Positions 25,362-37,311 of a DNA stretch of 64,000 nucleotides are shown here, piece after piece. Position numbers and translations under genes: made by a program. Below the pieces are notes generated by a model that saw only the letters and a list, made by a program, of their open reading frames with translations, was not told the DNA's origin and searched no databases. Every line of letters begins with the position of its first letter. The first letter of the stretch is position 1. Origin of the DNA: Hymenobacter nitidus. GTDB taxonomy: Bacteria > Bacteroidota > Bacteroidia > Cytophagales > Hymenobacteraceae. The stretch is taken from assembly GCF_020447315.1 (NCBI RefSeq), contig NZ_JAJADQ010000010.1, forward strand, positions 160,659-224,658, written 5' to 3'.

Positions 25362-27146
25362 CTACAGGAAATTGGGCCGGTCGAGCTTTTTGGAAATGCG
25401 GTAGGCCGCGTTGACCAGCCCTACGTGGCTGTAAGCCTGGGGGAAGTTGCCCCACTGCGAGCCGGTGCGCGCGTCCACGTCCTCGCTGAGCAGGCCCAGA
25501 TGATTGGTGTAGCCCAGCAGCTTCTCAAACTCGCGGGCGGCATCGTCGAGGCGGCCTACGCAGGCCAGGGCCTCCACGTACCAGAAAGAGCAGATCAGGA
25601 AGGTAGTTTCGGGGGTGCCGAAGTCGTCGGGGTGGCGGTAGCGGTAAAACAGGCCCTCGGGCGTTTTCAGCTCTTTTTCCAGCTCCCGCAGGTGGGTGCG
25701 GGCCCGCTCGGAGCTCGGGTCGAGGTAGCCCATCAAAATCAATTGCAGGCCGCTGGCGTCGAGGTGGGGCGAGCCAATGGCGTTGGTATAGACGCCCCGC
25801 TCGGCATCGTAGCACTCCTCGATTTTCTGGGCCGCCACCCGGGCCAGCTCCTCGGCCATGTCCTCAATATCCTGGTTGCCCAGGTAGCGGGCCACCTTGC
25901 GGGCGGCGTGGGCGCCGGCCCAGTGAAACAGGTAGGTATAGCAGTGGTACTGGGCAATGTGGCGGAACTCCCAAAGGCCGGCATCGGGCATTTCCATGGT
26001 TTCCTTGATCAGGCGCAGGGCCTCGTACATCATCCGCTCGGAGTCGGCCCGCTCGGCCCCTACGAAGCGCCGGTCCACATACAGCGGCAGCAAAGCCACC
26101 AGTACCTGCCCGTACACGTCGTTCTGAATATGGGTGTAGGCGTCGTTGCCGATGCGCACGGGCTGGTTGCCCAGGTAGCCTTCCAGCGGCAGCTCCTGCT
26201 CGATGAGTTGCGCGGCCCCGCTGATGCTGTAGAGCGGCTGGTACTTGTCACGCACTTTGGTCGAGATATTGGCGATGTAGTGGAAATAGCGCTCCATCTC
26301 CTCGAAGTGACCGATGTTGTTGAAGGCCGTCAGGATGTAATAGGTGTCGCGCATCCAACAGAAGCGGTAGTCCCAGTTGCGGGTGCTGCCGGGCGCTTCG
26401 GGCAGGGAGGTGGTGGTGGCGGCAATGATGGCGCCGGTGTCTTCGTACTGGTGCAGCTTCAGGGCCAGGGCCGAGCGAATCACCTGGGTCTGGTAGAAGT
26501 TGCCGATGCTGGTGCTTTTCACCCAGCGCTGCCAGTACTGCACGGTTTTGCGCAGAAACTCCTCGGCCGTGCTGTGAATGGCTGCCTCCAGCGGGGCCCC
26601 GTAGGTGAGCACCAGGTAGCGGGTTTCATTCAGCACAAAGCCTTCCCCGTCCAGTATATAGGTCAGGGGAATATCGGTGGTCAGGCGCACTTCCTCCTCC
26701 ATGCCCAGGAAGGCAATGTGGTTGGAGCTGCGCCGGCGCGTGAGCTGTTGCTGCCCGTACTCGGCCACGGGGTTGCAGATTACCTTCACCCGCGGCAAGC
26801 CGGCCAGGGGCTCAATCTTGCGGATAAACATCAGGGGCTTGTAATTCCGGTCGTACTGGGCAAAGCGCGGGGCAAAGTCGGTGACGCGGTAGCGGCCCTC
26901 GGCGTTTTCAATTTCGGTGCACAGCACGTTGGTATTTTCCAGGTAGTACTGGCGGGTGCGGTAGTCGGCGGCCTCGGCGGGCTTGATGCTGAACTCACCA
27001 CCCTTTTTGCTGTCGAGCAGGGGGCCAAAGACAAAGCTGCTGTCGAAACGGGGCCAGCAGAGCCAGGAAACAGAGGTGTCTTGCTTAATCAGGGCGAGGT
27101 AGGCGCAGTTGCCGACCAGGCCCATGTCATAGGTATGTTTGCTCAT
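25362..27146 (-). CDS. Glycoside hydrolase family 15 (glucoamylase/trehalase-like)
   Basis: A 594-residue cytoplasmic enzyme starting at the ATG at 27146. An N-terminal trehalase-N type beta domain (MSKHTYDMGLVGNCAYLALIKQDTSVSWLCWPRFDSSFVFG) precedes the alpha/alpha-barrel with NWDYRFCWMRDTYYILTAF (about residues 255-275). A C-terminal helical part includes WGNFPQAYSHVGLVNAAYR. In other bacteria such proteins act as trehalases or glucoamylases. Standing two genes from otsAB, a trehalase role is attractive, but substrate cannot be read from the sequence. The open frame extends to 28043 but that part overlaps the divergent VTT gene and is not coding. Confidence 0.9.
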   Translation of the reverse strand: MSKHTYDMGLVGNCAYLALIKQDTSVSWLCWPRFDSSFVFGPLLDSKKGGEFSIKPAEAADYRTRQYYLENTNVLCTEIENAEGRYRVTDFAPRFAQYDRNYKPLMFIRKIEPLAGLPRVKVICNPVAEYGQQQLTRRRSSNHIAFLGMEEEVRLTTDIPLTYILDGEGFVLNETRYLVLTYGAPLEAAIHSTAEEFLRKTVQYWQRWVKSTSIGNFYQTQVIRSALALKLHQYEDTGAIIAATTTSLPEAPGSTRNWDYRFCWMRDTYYILTAFNNIGHFEEMERYFHYIANISTKVRDKYQPLYSISGAAQLIEQELPLEGYLGNQPVRIGNDAYTHIQNDVYGQVLVALLPLYVDRRFVGAERADSERMMYEALRLIKETMEMPDAGLWEFRHIAQYHCYTYLFHWAGAHAARKVARYLGNQDIEDMAEELARVAAQKIEECYDAERGVYTNAIGSPHLDASGLQLILMGYLDPSSERARTHLRELEKELKTPEGLFYRYRHPDDFGTPETTFLICSFWYVEALACVGRLDDAAREFEKLLGYTNHLGLLSEDVDARTGSQWGNFPQAYSHVGLVNAAYRISKKLDRPNFL

Positions 27147-27335
27147 TGCCGAGGAATCAGGTGAGGCCCAGCCGGGCGCTTTTCGCGGAGTTTGGAGCTC
27201 CTTAGTACCCCATTGCGGCCGGCCGGGTTGCCGCCAACTACCGCCGCCGCCCTGCGTACAGACCAAACAGCCCCCGCGCCGAAGCCCGGCAGCCGGCCGT
27301 TGCACGCTTTTCTTCCACCTTTTGCTCCTCGTCTT

Positions 27336-28076
27336 TTGGCTGATTCCGCTGCTGACTCCCGCCCCAAAAAATCCAGCCGCCTGCCGCTCTACCTGGCCGG
27401 CGGCCTGCTGGCCGTGCTGGTGGCCTGCTACTTTCTGTGGCCCGCCTTCCAGACCGGGGCCAAGGAGGCGTTTACCGTACTCAAAAGCGGGGAGCAGGAC
27501 AAGGTATCGGCCTGGGTGAAGCAGTTTGGCTACTGGGGCCCGGTGGTGATTGTAGGCGGCATGGTGGCCCAGATGTTTCTGGTGGTCATCAACGTGGTGC
27601 TGCTGATTCTGGTGGCTATTCTGGCCTATGGTCCCATCTGGGGCTCCTTGCTGGCGCTGCTGGGCGTGGTGGTGGCCTCGTCGGTGGGCTACTGGCTGGG
27701 GCACTCGGCCGGCGAAACGTTTATCAGCCGGCTTATCGGGGAGAAAAACGAGAAGAAGATGGTGGAGGAAGTGCAGCGCTACGGCACCTGGGCCGTGGTT
27801 ATTGCCCGCCTCTCCCCCGCCCTCTCCGACGACGCGGTGAGCTTCGTGGCCGGTGTGGCCCGGCTGGGCTACTGGCGCTTTATGCTGGCGACCGTGGCCG
27901 GGGTGGTGCCCCTTATTGTCCTGCTGGCCTGGCTGGGCGAAAACAGTGACCGGCTCAAAACCGGCCTGTGGTGGGTGTCGGGCATCAGCCTGCTGCTGTT
28001 TGGGGCCTACGTATGGTGGGACAAGCGCCGAAGCAAGACCCAACCCGAACCGGCACTGGCCAACAAAAACGGATAA
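27336..28076 (+). CDS. TVP38/TMEM64-family (VTT domain) membrane protein
   Basis: An inner-membrane protein of about 246 residues with the VTT/SNARE-associated domain. Pattern: a basic N-terminus, a transmembrane segment (LPLYLAGGLLAVLVACYFLW), then FGYWGPVVIVGGMV, the re-entrant region LAYGPIWGSLLALLGVVVASSVGYWLGHSAGE, and IARLSPALSDDAVSFVAGVA. Relatives (DedA/YdjX) are linked to lipid scrambling and membrane homeostasis. No ATG is available: the frame is open from a TTG at 27192, but the first ~48 residues there are Pro/Ala-rich and look noncoding, so the TTG at 27336 is preferred. Divergent from GH15. Confidence 0.78.
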   Translation: MADSAADSRPKKSSRLPLYLAGGLLAVLVACYFLWPAFQTGAKEAFTVLKSGEQDKVSAWVKQFGYWGPVVIVGGMVAQMFLVVINVVLLILVAILAYGPIWGSLLALLGVVVASSVGYWLGHSAGETFISRLIGEKNEKKMVEEVQRYGTWAVVIARLSPALSDDAVSFVAGVARLGYWRFMLATVAGVVPLIVLLAWLGENSDRLKTGLWWVSGISLLLFGAYVWWDKRRSKTQPEPALANKNG

Positions 28077-28116
28077 AAATTGGACGGAAACCGGTGAAAT
28101 AGGATTCGGTAGCTGC

Positions 28117-28124
28117 TACCTTTG
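28117..28124 (+). promoter_or_regulatory. Bacteroidota-type -7 element before the 28175 gene
   Basis: TACCTTTG fits the TAnnTTTG consensus exactly and lies 50 bp upstream of the start codon. Confidence 0.65.
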
Positions 28125-28174
28125 CGCGCTACACCGGGAAACGAATTGCCGTTTTCCCGCTCCCCTCACTTCTG

Positions 28175-30346
28175 ATGCAGTGCCCCGTGCGTTTTTCTCC
28201 GGGTTTTAGCTGGCTTGCCAGCTTGGCCGTCCTCCTGTGCCTTTCCTTCCCGGCCCACGCCCAGCTGGCTCCCGCTGCGGCGCCCCTGCTGCGCGACCTG
28301 GTGCTGCGCACCGATACGACGCGCTACTCGCTCAGCCGCCACACCATAGCGGTGCAGGGCGAGCCGAACCTGTATTTTTACTACCGCCAGGACGACGAAA
28401 CGGCCGAGCTACAGCTCTATCCCCAGCAGTGGCAGAGCAAGGCCCCGCTGCGCCTGCGCCGCTCCGCCGACTTCGTGCTGCTCGACTCGGTGACGGCCGT
28501 GGGCACGCAGTACTACCGCACCAAAATCCGCTTTAAGGACTTGCCGGCGGCGCGGTTTCTGCAACTCACCTTCACCCAGGCCAACGACAGCGCCGGCCGC
28601 CCCCCGCTGACCCAGACGGTGAACCTGCTGCCCGTGACGCGCACCACCCTGGAGTTCAAGCCCACCGACACGGAGCTGTTCGTGGGCGAGGAGAAGGTGT
28701 TTGACCTGAGCAGCAACAACCCCAAGAACATCCGCGTCTCCACCGAGTGGACCAAGGGCCAGGACATCGACTACCGCATCGTGCAGGAGAAGGGCCAGCT
28801 GCGCCTGCGCGTGGTGCCCAACGAGCTGGGCACGCGCCTGCTTACGGTGCGGCCCCAGACCGAGCGGCCGTTTCTCACCGACAACAACCGCCGCCTAACC
28901 TACGCCCTGGCCCCGCTGCGCCAGGAATTCACGGTGAAGGCTTCGCGCCTGCGCTTTCTGAGCGTCGATAAAAAGGAAATTACCCTGGACGACGTGTCGC
29001 GGCGGCGCGGGGTGGAAATCATTCTCGACAACGGCCGCACCTTCGATTTGAAGCGCACCTACCGCATTGAGGACCAGGAGGAAGCCGGGGGCGCGCTGAT
29101 GGCCGAGCTGTTTACCCGCCAGTACCTGACCAACGACCGGGTGCTGTGCTGGCTGCGCGTGTATAACACCCACCGGCAAACCGACAGCTACCTCTACATC
29201 AAGGAAAACGACCTGCCCAAGTACATTACCAACTTCAACATCTCGCCCAAAACGGCCATCAGCAGCGTGCAGGTGCGGCACCGGGGCGGCGACTGGAGCG
29301 GCAGCCTGAACGTGAATCCGGGGGAAACGGTGGACGTGCGCCTCGAAGGCGAATCGTTGCAGAAGGCGCGCTTCCACTTCGAGGATCTGGCCGTTATTCC
29401 CTCCGATTCCTCTATTCGCTCGGATGCGGCCGTGGTGTACCGCGTGCAGGTGCCCCTGACCATCGACAAGCGCCGCATCACCATTTTCAACGCCGGGCAG
29501 CCCACGGGCTATGCGCTGGCCGTGAAGGAGTTCCAGCGGCCCCACCCGCTCGATTTCGTGGCCGTCAATTTCGGGGAAAGCCCGCGGGTGATTAACCGCC
29601 TGAACGGGCCCGTGCTCTACGACCGCACCATCTCCGACGTAGTGTTCAGCTTCAACCCCAACGGCATCGATACCGAGAGCCAGCTCTACGGCAAGCAGTA
29701 CCTCACCTTCGACATCCGGACCCAGAACGCCAAAGGCGAGCTGATTGAGATGCGCACCCTGGACAACGTAGTGGTGTGCCCCGGCGACAACTCGGTGCGG
29801 GCCGCCTTCTACCAGGACAAACAGTGCCAGGTGGGCAACATCAGCCTCAACAACCTGCTTAGCTCGCGCAAAACCTACGACCTGGACGACTGGAGCACGA
29901 TTATCATCACCATCCGGCACAACCAGGCCCAGTACCAGGAAGCGGGCTTCACCCAGAAGCTGGAGCTGGTGCTCAAGCGCCGCCTCAAGTTCGACATCGA
30001 CGTGAGCTTTCCCGGCGGCCTGCTCACTAAGTACAAGGGCGAATCGAGCTACACGTCGTTTGGCGGTATTTCCCTGGCCATGCTGGGCCAATTGAGCTTC
30101 TACCACCCCGAGAAAATCAACCGCCTGCGGCCCTACAAAGTCGGGGCCGGCTTCGTGGCCCTCAACGCCTTCGACCTAAGCAAAAACGGCGGCAACCGTG
30201 ACCTGGGCGTGGTTATTCTGGGCTCCATCTACCCCACCCGCCGCGACGCCAAGCTCACCTTCCCGCTCTACCTGGGCGGCGGCTACCTGCTCTCCGCCGG
30301 CCGGCCCTTCTTCCTGCTGGGCCCCGGCATCGGCGTACGCCTATAG
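28175..30346 (+). CDS. Large exported protein of unknown function
   Basis: A 723-residue protein with a signal peptide (hydrophobic core WLASLAVLLCLSFPAHAQ). The body reads as repeated beta-sandwich or extracellular modules rather than an enzyme: alternating strands, frequent Arg/Asp, no His/Cys clusters. The last ~120 residues (LKFDIDVSFPGGLLTK ... GGYLLSAGRPFFLLGPGIGVRL) look like an outer-membrane beta-barrel end, with alternating hydrophobics and a terminal LGPGIGVRL. I do not recognise a family. It has its own -7 element and is followed by the inverted-repeat element at 30353, so it is probably transcribed alone. An outer-membrane or gliding/secretion-associated role is only a guess. Confidence 0.75.
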   Translation: MQCPVRFSPGFSWLASLAVLLCLSFPAHAQLAPAAAPLLRDLVLRTDTTRYSLSRHTIAVQGEPNLYFYYRQDDETAELQLYPQQWQSKAPLRLRRSADFVLLDSVTAVGTQYYRTKIRFKDLPAARFLQLTFTQANDSAGRPPLTQTVNLLPVTRTTLEFKPTDTELFVGEEKVFDLSSNNPKNIRVSTEWTKGQDIDYRIVQEKGQLRLRVVPNELGTRLLTVRPQTERPFLTDNNRRLTYALAPLRQEFTVKASRLRFLSVDKKEITLDDVSRRRGVEIILDNGRTFDLKRTYRIEDQEEAGGALMAELFTRQYLTNDRVLCWLRVYNTHRQTDSYLYIKENDLPKYITNFNISPKTAISSVQVRHRGGDWSGSLNVNPGETVDVRLEGESLQKARFHFEDLAVIPSDSSIRSDAAVVYRVQVPLTIDKRRITIFNAGQPTGYALAVKEFQRPHPLDFVAVNFGESPRVINRLNGPVLYDRTISDVVFSFNPNGIDTESQLYGKQYLTFDIRTQNAKGELIEMRTLDNVVVCPGDNSVRAAFYQDKQCQVGNISLNNLLSSRKTYDLDDWSTIIITIRHNQAQYQEAGFTQKLELVLKRRLKFDIDVSFPGGLLTKYKGESSYTSFGGISLAMLGQLSFYHPEKINRLRPYKVGAGFVALNAFDLSKNGGNRDLGVVILGSIYPTRRDAKLTFPLYLGGGYLLSAGRPFFLLGPGIGVRL

Positions 30347-30352
30347 TTTTTT

Positions 30353-30613
30353 TGTGCTGATGTGCTAATCGTTTGTCCTTGCGAGGAGGCACGACATTCC
30401 GCGCATCAGGCGGCGTCAATCCGTCCGCTGCGCAGTACGGCCCGCCCTTTACCCAGAAAGCCCTTTGCTACACGCAGTAGTAAGGGGCTTTTCGCATTAG
30501 AAGGCTCAGCACATTTCAGCGGACGGATTGCCGCGTCTCTGCTTCATGCGCAGAATGCTTGCAAGGACACATTCAACCACATTCCGCACATTCAAAACAC
30601 ATTCTCCACATTA
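30353..30613. repeat. Dispersed inverted-repeat element, copy A
   Basis: Fills the space between two convergent genes, from 7 nt after one stop codon to 3 nt before the other. Nested arms: GTCCTTGC (30375-30382) with GCAAGGAC (30561-30568); CATTCCGCGCAT (30395-30406) with its near complement (30546-30557); CAATCCGTCCGCTG (30417-30430) with CAGCGGACGGATTG (30517-30530). A central AAAGCCC...GGGGCTTT hairpin may terminate transcription. The right tail repeats ACATTC-type units. Copy B is at 41154-41428. Confidence 0.85.
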
Positions 30614-30616
30614 ACC

Positions 30617-32611
30617 TCACTGCTTCACCGTTATTTCGATAGTGATGATGGAGCCTTTGCCGGGGCGGGAATCGACTTTGAGGGTGCCGCCGAGCAGGTC
30701 GAGGCGGTTGCGGATGCCGGCCAGGCCGATGCCTTTGGTGGGCGAGTCGGTGGTGTGCTGCTGAAAGCCCACGCCATCGTCTTCGGCCGAGATGTGCAGG
30801 TGGCTGTCTTCGTGCACCACATGGATAAAGGCTTCCTGGGCCTGGGCGTGCTTGATGATGTTGGTCAGCAGCTCCTGCACGATGCGGTAGGTGGCCACGT
30901 CGTAGAGACGGGGGCGGGGCTGCTCGAGGCCCAGCAAGTGGAGCTGCACGTGCAGCTGCTGCTTCGGGATGCGTTTCACCAGCTCTTCCAGGGCTATTTT
31001 CAGGCCGAAGTCTTCCAGAATGCCGGGGGTCAGCTCGTGGGAGATGTTGCGGGTGGTGCGGATGCTCTCGTCAATCAGGCTGAGGGCGGCTTCGCGGTAG
31101 GTCGGGCCGCTGGAGCGGTTTTCCAGGTTAAGCTTGGCCGCGTACAGGAGCTGGCCCACGCCATTGTGCAGGGCCTCGGCAATGCGCTTGCGCTCCTCTT
31201 CCTGGGTGGTGAGAATGGCGGCCAGCACTTCCTGCTGCTGGCGCAGCTTCAGGCGGGTGGCCTCCTCGGCCATACGCACCCGCTCGGTCACGTCCCGGAT
31301 GTGAATCAGGCCGCCGCTGATGTCGCCGGTGGGCGAGGCCAGGGGCACCAGGTAGGATTCGAAGTGGCCCCTGCCCTGGTGAAACGGCAGGTCGTGGCGC
31401 ATCAGGCGCTGGCCCCGCAGCACCTCGTGCAGGCTTTGTTCAGCTTCGGTGCCGCGGTACTCGGGGAATACGTCGAGCAGGAGCTGGCCGATGATGTCGG
31501 CGGCGGGGCGGCCCGAAAGCTGCTGCAGCACCTTGTTCCAGGCCGTCACGCGCAGGTCCTGGTCAAAGGCCAGAATCCCGTCCACGCTGTTGTCGAGCAG
31601 GCTTTCGGAAAACTCCTTCTGCCGCAGCAGCTCGGCCCGGGCGGTGCGGGCCGCGGTAATATCGCGCCACACGATATGAAGCAGCTCGGTCTTGCCCTCA
31701 CTGGCAAAGGGCGTAATGACGGCTTCCACCCAAACATCTTCGCCAGTGAGGCGCCGCATCAGCACCTCCAGCTTGCCCGAGCCGGCCCGCACGGCCTGCC
31801 GCACCACGCTGCCAATGAGCTGCAGGGTGTTCTGCCCGTCGGGCTGGGTTTCGGGGAAGAACTCGGTTACGGGGTGGCCCACTACCTCGTCGCTGTCGAG
31901 GGCCGCCAGCAGCGTCAGGGCCGAGCTGTTGCAGTCCAGGTAGTGCTGGTTCTGCACCAGCACCACCGCGTCGTGGCTTTGCTCGAAGAGCTGCCGGAAC
32001 CGGGCCTCACTGGCTTCGAGCGCCTTTTTCACCTCATACTGCCGGGTGATATCGACAACGACCAGCCGCAGCTGGGTGGGCACCTCCTCAGGTTCATGCG
32101 TTACGGCCAGCCCTTCGAGCAGACCATAAAAGGTAGTGCCGTCGTCGCGCTGCAGCAGGGCCTCCAGGGTCTGGCGCTGCCCGCTGGCCGCCAGCGTGCG
32201 GCTCACGAACTGCTGGAAGTTGGCGCGGTGCTGCGGGGCCACGTACCAGGCGAAGCGCCGCCCCACCAGGCGCTGGCGCACCGAGCCCAGCTGCTGGCTG
32301 GCTTTCAGGTTGAGCTGCACGATGTTGCCCACAGCATTGAGAGTGAAGTAGCCGATGGGCGCAAAATCGTAGAGGTCGACATACCGGGTGCGCATGGCTT
32401 CGAGCTCGACCTGGGCCAGCAGCAGCTCCTCGTACTGCATTTCCAGCTCTATCTGGTGCACCTGCAGCTCCTGCACCAGCCGGTGCGCCTCATCGGGCAC
32501 GCCCTCGCCCAGGCTCTGCGTCACGAGGCTTTTGCGCTTCTCGGCCCGCGCCCGCAGCTCCTGCAGAGCGGCGTGCACCGAGCCAGCCGATGAGAAAGGG
32601 GGCGTGTCCAT
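30617..32611 (-). CDS. PAS-domain sensor histidine kinase (HisKA_3 type)
   Basis: A 664-residue protein, apparently soluble, since I see no membrane segment. An N-terminal coiled coil (about 15-75) is followed by three PAS domains (about 75-190, 200-325, 335-445). The dimerisation/phosphoacceptor helix has EEERKRIAEALHNGVGQLL, with His482 in LHNG rather than the common LHDG. The ATPase domain has QELLTNIIKHAQA, EDDGVGF and GIGLAGIRNRLDLLGG. It lies 74 bp downstream of the CheB-CheR fusion on the same strand and may be its signalling output. No response regulator is encoded next to it. Confidence 0.9.
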   Translation of the reverse strand: MDTPPFSSAGSVHAALQELRARAEKRKSLVTQSLGEGVPDEAHRLVQELQVHQIELEMQYEELLLAQVELEAMRTRYVDLYDFAPIGYFTLNAVGNIVQLNLKASQQLGSVRQRLVGRRFAWYVAPQHRANFQQFVSRTLAASGQRQTLEALLQRDDGTTFYGLLEGLAVTHEPEEVPTQLRLVVVDITRQYEVKKALEASEARFRQLFEQSHDAVVLVQNQHYLDCNSSALTLLAALDSDEVVGHPVTEFFPETQPDGQNTLQLIGSVVRQAVRAGSGKLEVLMRRLTGEDVWVEAVITPFASEGKTELLHIVWRDITAARTARAELLRQKEFSESLLDNSVDGILAFDQDLRVTAWNKVLQQLSGRPAADIIGQLLLDVFPEYRGTEAEQSLHEVLRGQRLMRHDLPFHQGRGHFESYLVPLASPTGDISGGLIHIRDVTERVRMAEEATRLKLRQQQEVLAAILTTQEEERKRIAEALHNGVGQLLYAAKLNLENRSSGPTYREAALSLIDESIRTTRNISHELTPGILEDFGLKIALEELVKRIPKQQLHVQLHLLGLEQPRPRLYDVATYRIVQELLTNIIKHAQAQEAFIHVVHEDSHLHISAEDDGVGFQQHTTDSPTKGIGLAGIRNRLDLLGGTLKVDSRPGKGSIITIEITVKQ

Positions 32612-32685
32612 GGGGGAAAGCTAGAGAAAATAGGCCGAACCGGGAAGCTGAGCCGTGGTAGCTGATTTTCCCTCAGCCACTTAGA

Positions 32686-35718
<3,033 letters not shown>

Positions 35719-35977
35719 GGCAACGCGGAACCGTAGGGCCGGGCGGAAAAATTCTTACCGGATGCCCTACGGGCAACACCACCGGCTTCCTCCTACGGCA
35801 ATTCTCCAAAAGTACGCACAAAAAGCCGCCTTTACAGGCCCCTGGCGGACGCCAGCGCCGAAAAAGCCCAAGCTCAACCCTGGCCAAAATTCCGCACCCT
35901 GCGTACATTCTTCTGTTCAGAGCGCCTTTTTTCCGGCCCGGCGCAGGCCCCGTGTTTCACCTTCTAGCTTCCCCCCT

Positions 35978-37030
35978 GTGGCGCACCCTAACTACGTAAT
36001 TGTAATAGGCGCTTCGGCCGGTGGCATGCCGGCCCTCTGCCAGCTCGTGGCCCAGCTGCCCGCCGACCTGCCGGCCGCCGTGCTCGTCGTGCAGCACTTC
36101 GCCCCCGACTCCTCGGGCCAGCACCTGATTGAGCGCCTGGCCCGCCACACCGACCTGCGCTGCAAGCTGCCCGCGAACAACGAGCCGCTGGCCCCCAATA
36201 CGTTGTATCTGGCTTCCCCCGACCGCCACCTGCTGGTCAAGGAAGGCCAGGTGCTGGTGACCAAGGGGCCCCACGAAAACCACTACCGCCCCGCCGCCGA
36301 CGCCCTGTTTCGGTCGGCCGCGGCCTATTATGGTCCCAACGTCATCGGGGTGGTGCTCACCGGCATGCTCCACGACGGCACCGCCGGCCTGGAGCTGGTG
36401 AAGCGCGCCGGCGGCCAAACCGTGGTGCAGGACCCGGCCGAGGCCGAGTTTCCGAGCATGCCGGAGAGTGCCCTCAGCAACGTGCCCATCGACTACGTGG
36501 TGCCCCTGCGCGAAATGGGCTTTCTGCTGAATCGCCTGGCCCGCATGCCCGTTGGCAGCGTCAGTAATATTCCGGAAGACATAAAAATGGAGGCCGCCAT
36601 TGCGGAAAGAATCGTGGGAAGCATCGAAGAAGTAAGTCAGCTGGGCCGCACCGTGCCCATGACCTGCCCCGACTGCGGCGGCTCGCTCTGGGAAATGAAG
36701 CACGGCAAGCTGCTGCGCTACCGCTGTCATACCGGCCACGCCTTCTCGGCCGACGCGCTGCTGCAACGCTCCCAGCACGGCCTGGAGGAAAGCTTGTGGG
36801 TGGCGCTGCGCATGATGGAGGAGCGCAAAAACCTGCTTACCAACATGGCCAGCCGCGGCGAAGGTGCCTACAGCGTGCAGCAGGAAGAGCGTATCGAGGA
36901 AATGAAGATGCATATCAACCGCCTGCGCGAGTTCCTGCTCAACGGTATTAAAAGTCAAAACGGCAGTACCGATACGGACAGTACGCAGAACATGCCCACG
37001 GGCAGCCGCAGGGCGACGCCCCACAACTAG
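35978..37030 (+). CDS. cheB: Stand-alone CheB methylesterase with Cys/His-rich C-terminal module
   Basis: A protein of 350 residues starting at GTG 35978 (VAHPNYVIVIGASAGG). An in-frame upstream extension would run through the divergent CheB-CheR gene and is rejected. Triad motifs: IGASAGG (Ser), VVQHFAPDSSG (His) and LTGMLHDGTAGLEL (Asp). There is no receiver domain. After about residue 220 comes a zinc-ribbon-like module (MTCPDCGGSLWEMKHGKLL, then RYRCHTGHAFS) and a helical tail. Divergent from the CheB-CheR-PAS fusion across a 259-bp gap, so the two may be coregulated. Demethylase or deamidase targets are unknown. Confidence 0.9.
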   Translation: MAHPNYVIVIGASAGGMPALCQLVAQLPADLPAAVLVVQHFAPDSSGQHLIERLARHTDLRCKLPANNEPLAPNTLYLASPDRHLLVKEGQVLVTKGPHENHYRPAADALFRSAAAYYGPNVIGVVLTGMLHDGTAGLELVKRAGGQTVVQDPAEAEFPSMPESALSNVPIDYVVPLREMGFLLNRLARMPVGSVSNIPEDIKMEAAIAERIVGSIEEVSQLGRTVPMTCPDCGGSLWEMKHGKLLRYRCHTGHAFSADALLQRSQHGLEESLWVALRMMEERKNLLTNMASRGEGAYSVQQEERIEEMKMHINRLREFLLNGIKSQNGSTDTDSTQNMPTGSRRATPHN

Positions 37031-37070
37031 GGCCGGCGTCGTTTGCGCGGCCACCCATGGCCGCAATATA

Positions 37071-37102
37071 AAAAGCCTCGGAGCCCGTGCTTCGGGGCTT
37101 TT
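37071..37102 (+). terminator. Hairpin terminator after cheB
   Basis: AAAAGCC (37071-37077) pairs with GGCTTTT (37096-37102) around a GC-rich loop, 40 bp after the cheB stop. The rest of the gap to 37311 shows no recognisable feature. Confidence 0.7.
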
Positions 37103-37311
37103 GCGTGCCTGGCCCCGCCGCTCTGCGCCTTGTACGCAGGTGAATATCAGTGTTTACCGTCCAGTTTTTCAGTAGCTACCCGCGAGTAAGAAGCAGGCGT
37201 TTCCCGTTTCTTTGACCTAAAAGCTCCCACGCTCTGCCCTTCGGAGGCTCTGTTCCTGTTGCCGGACCGCCCGCTGCTCCGCTCCAACTACCCAACCTGC
37301 TTTTCTGCGCT

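Noticed and set aside
27147..28043. N-terminal extension of the GH15 frame
   Set aside because: It is antisense to the VTT-domain gene and lacks GH15 features; the trehalase-N domain starts at the ATG at 27146.
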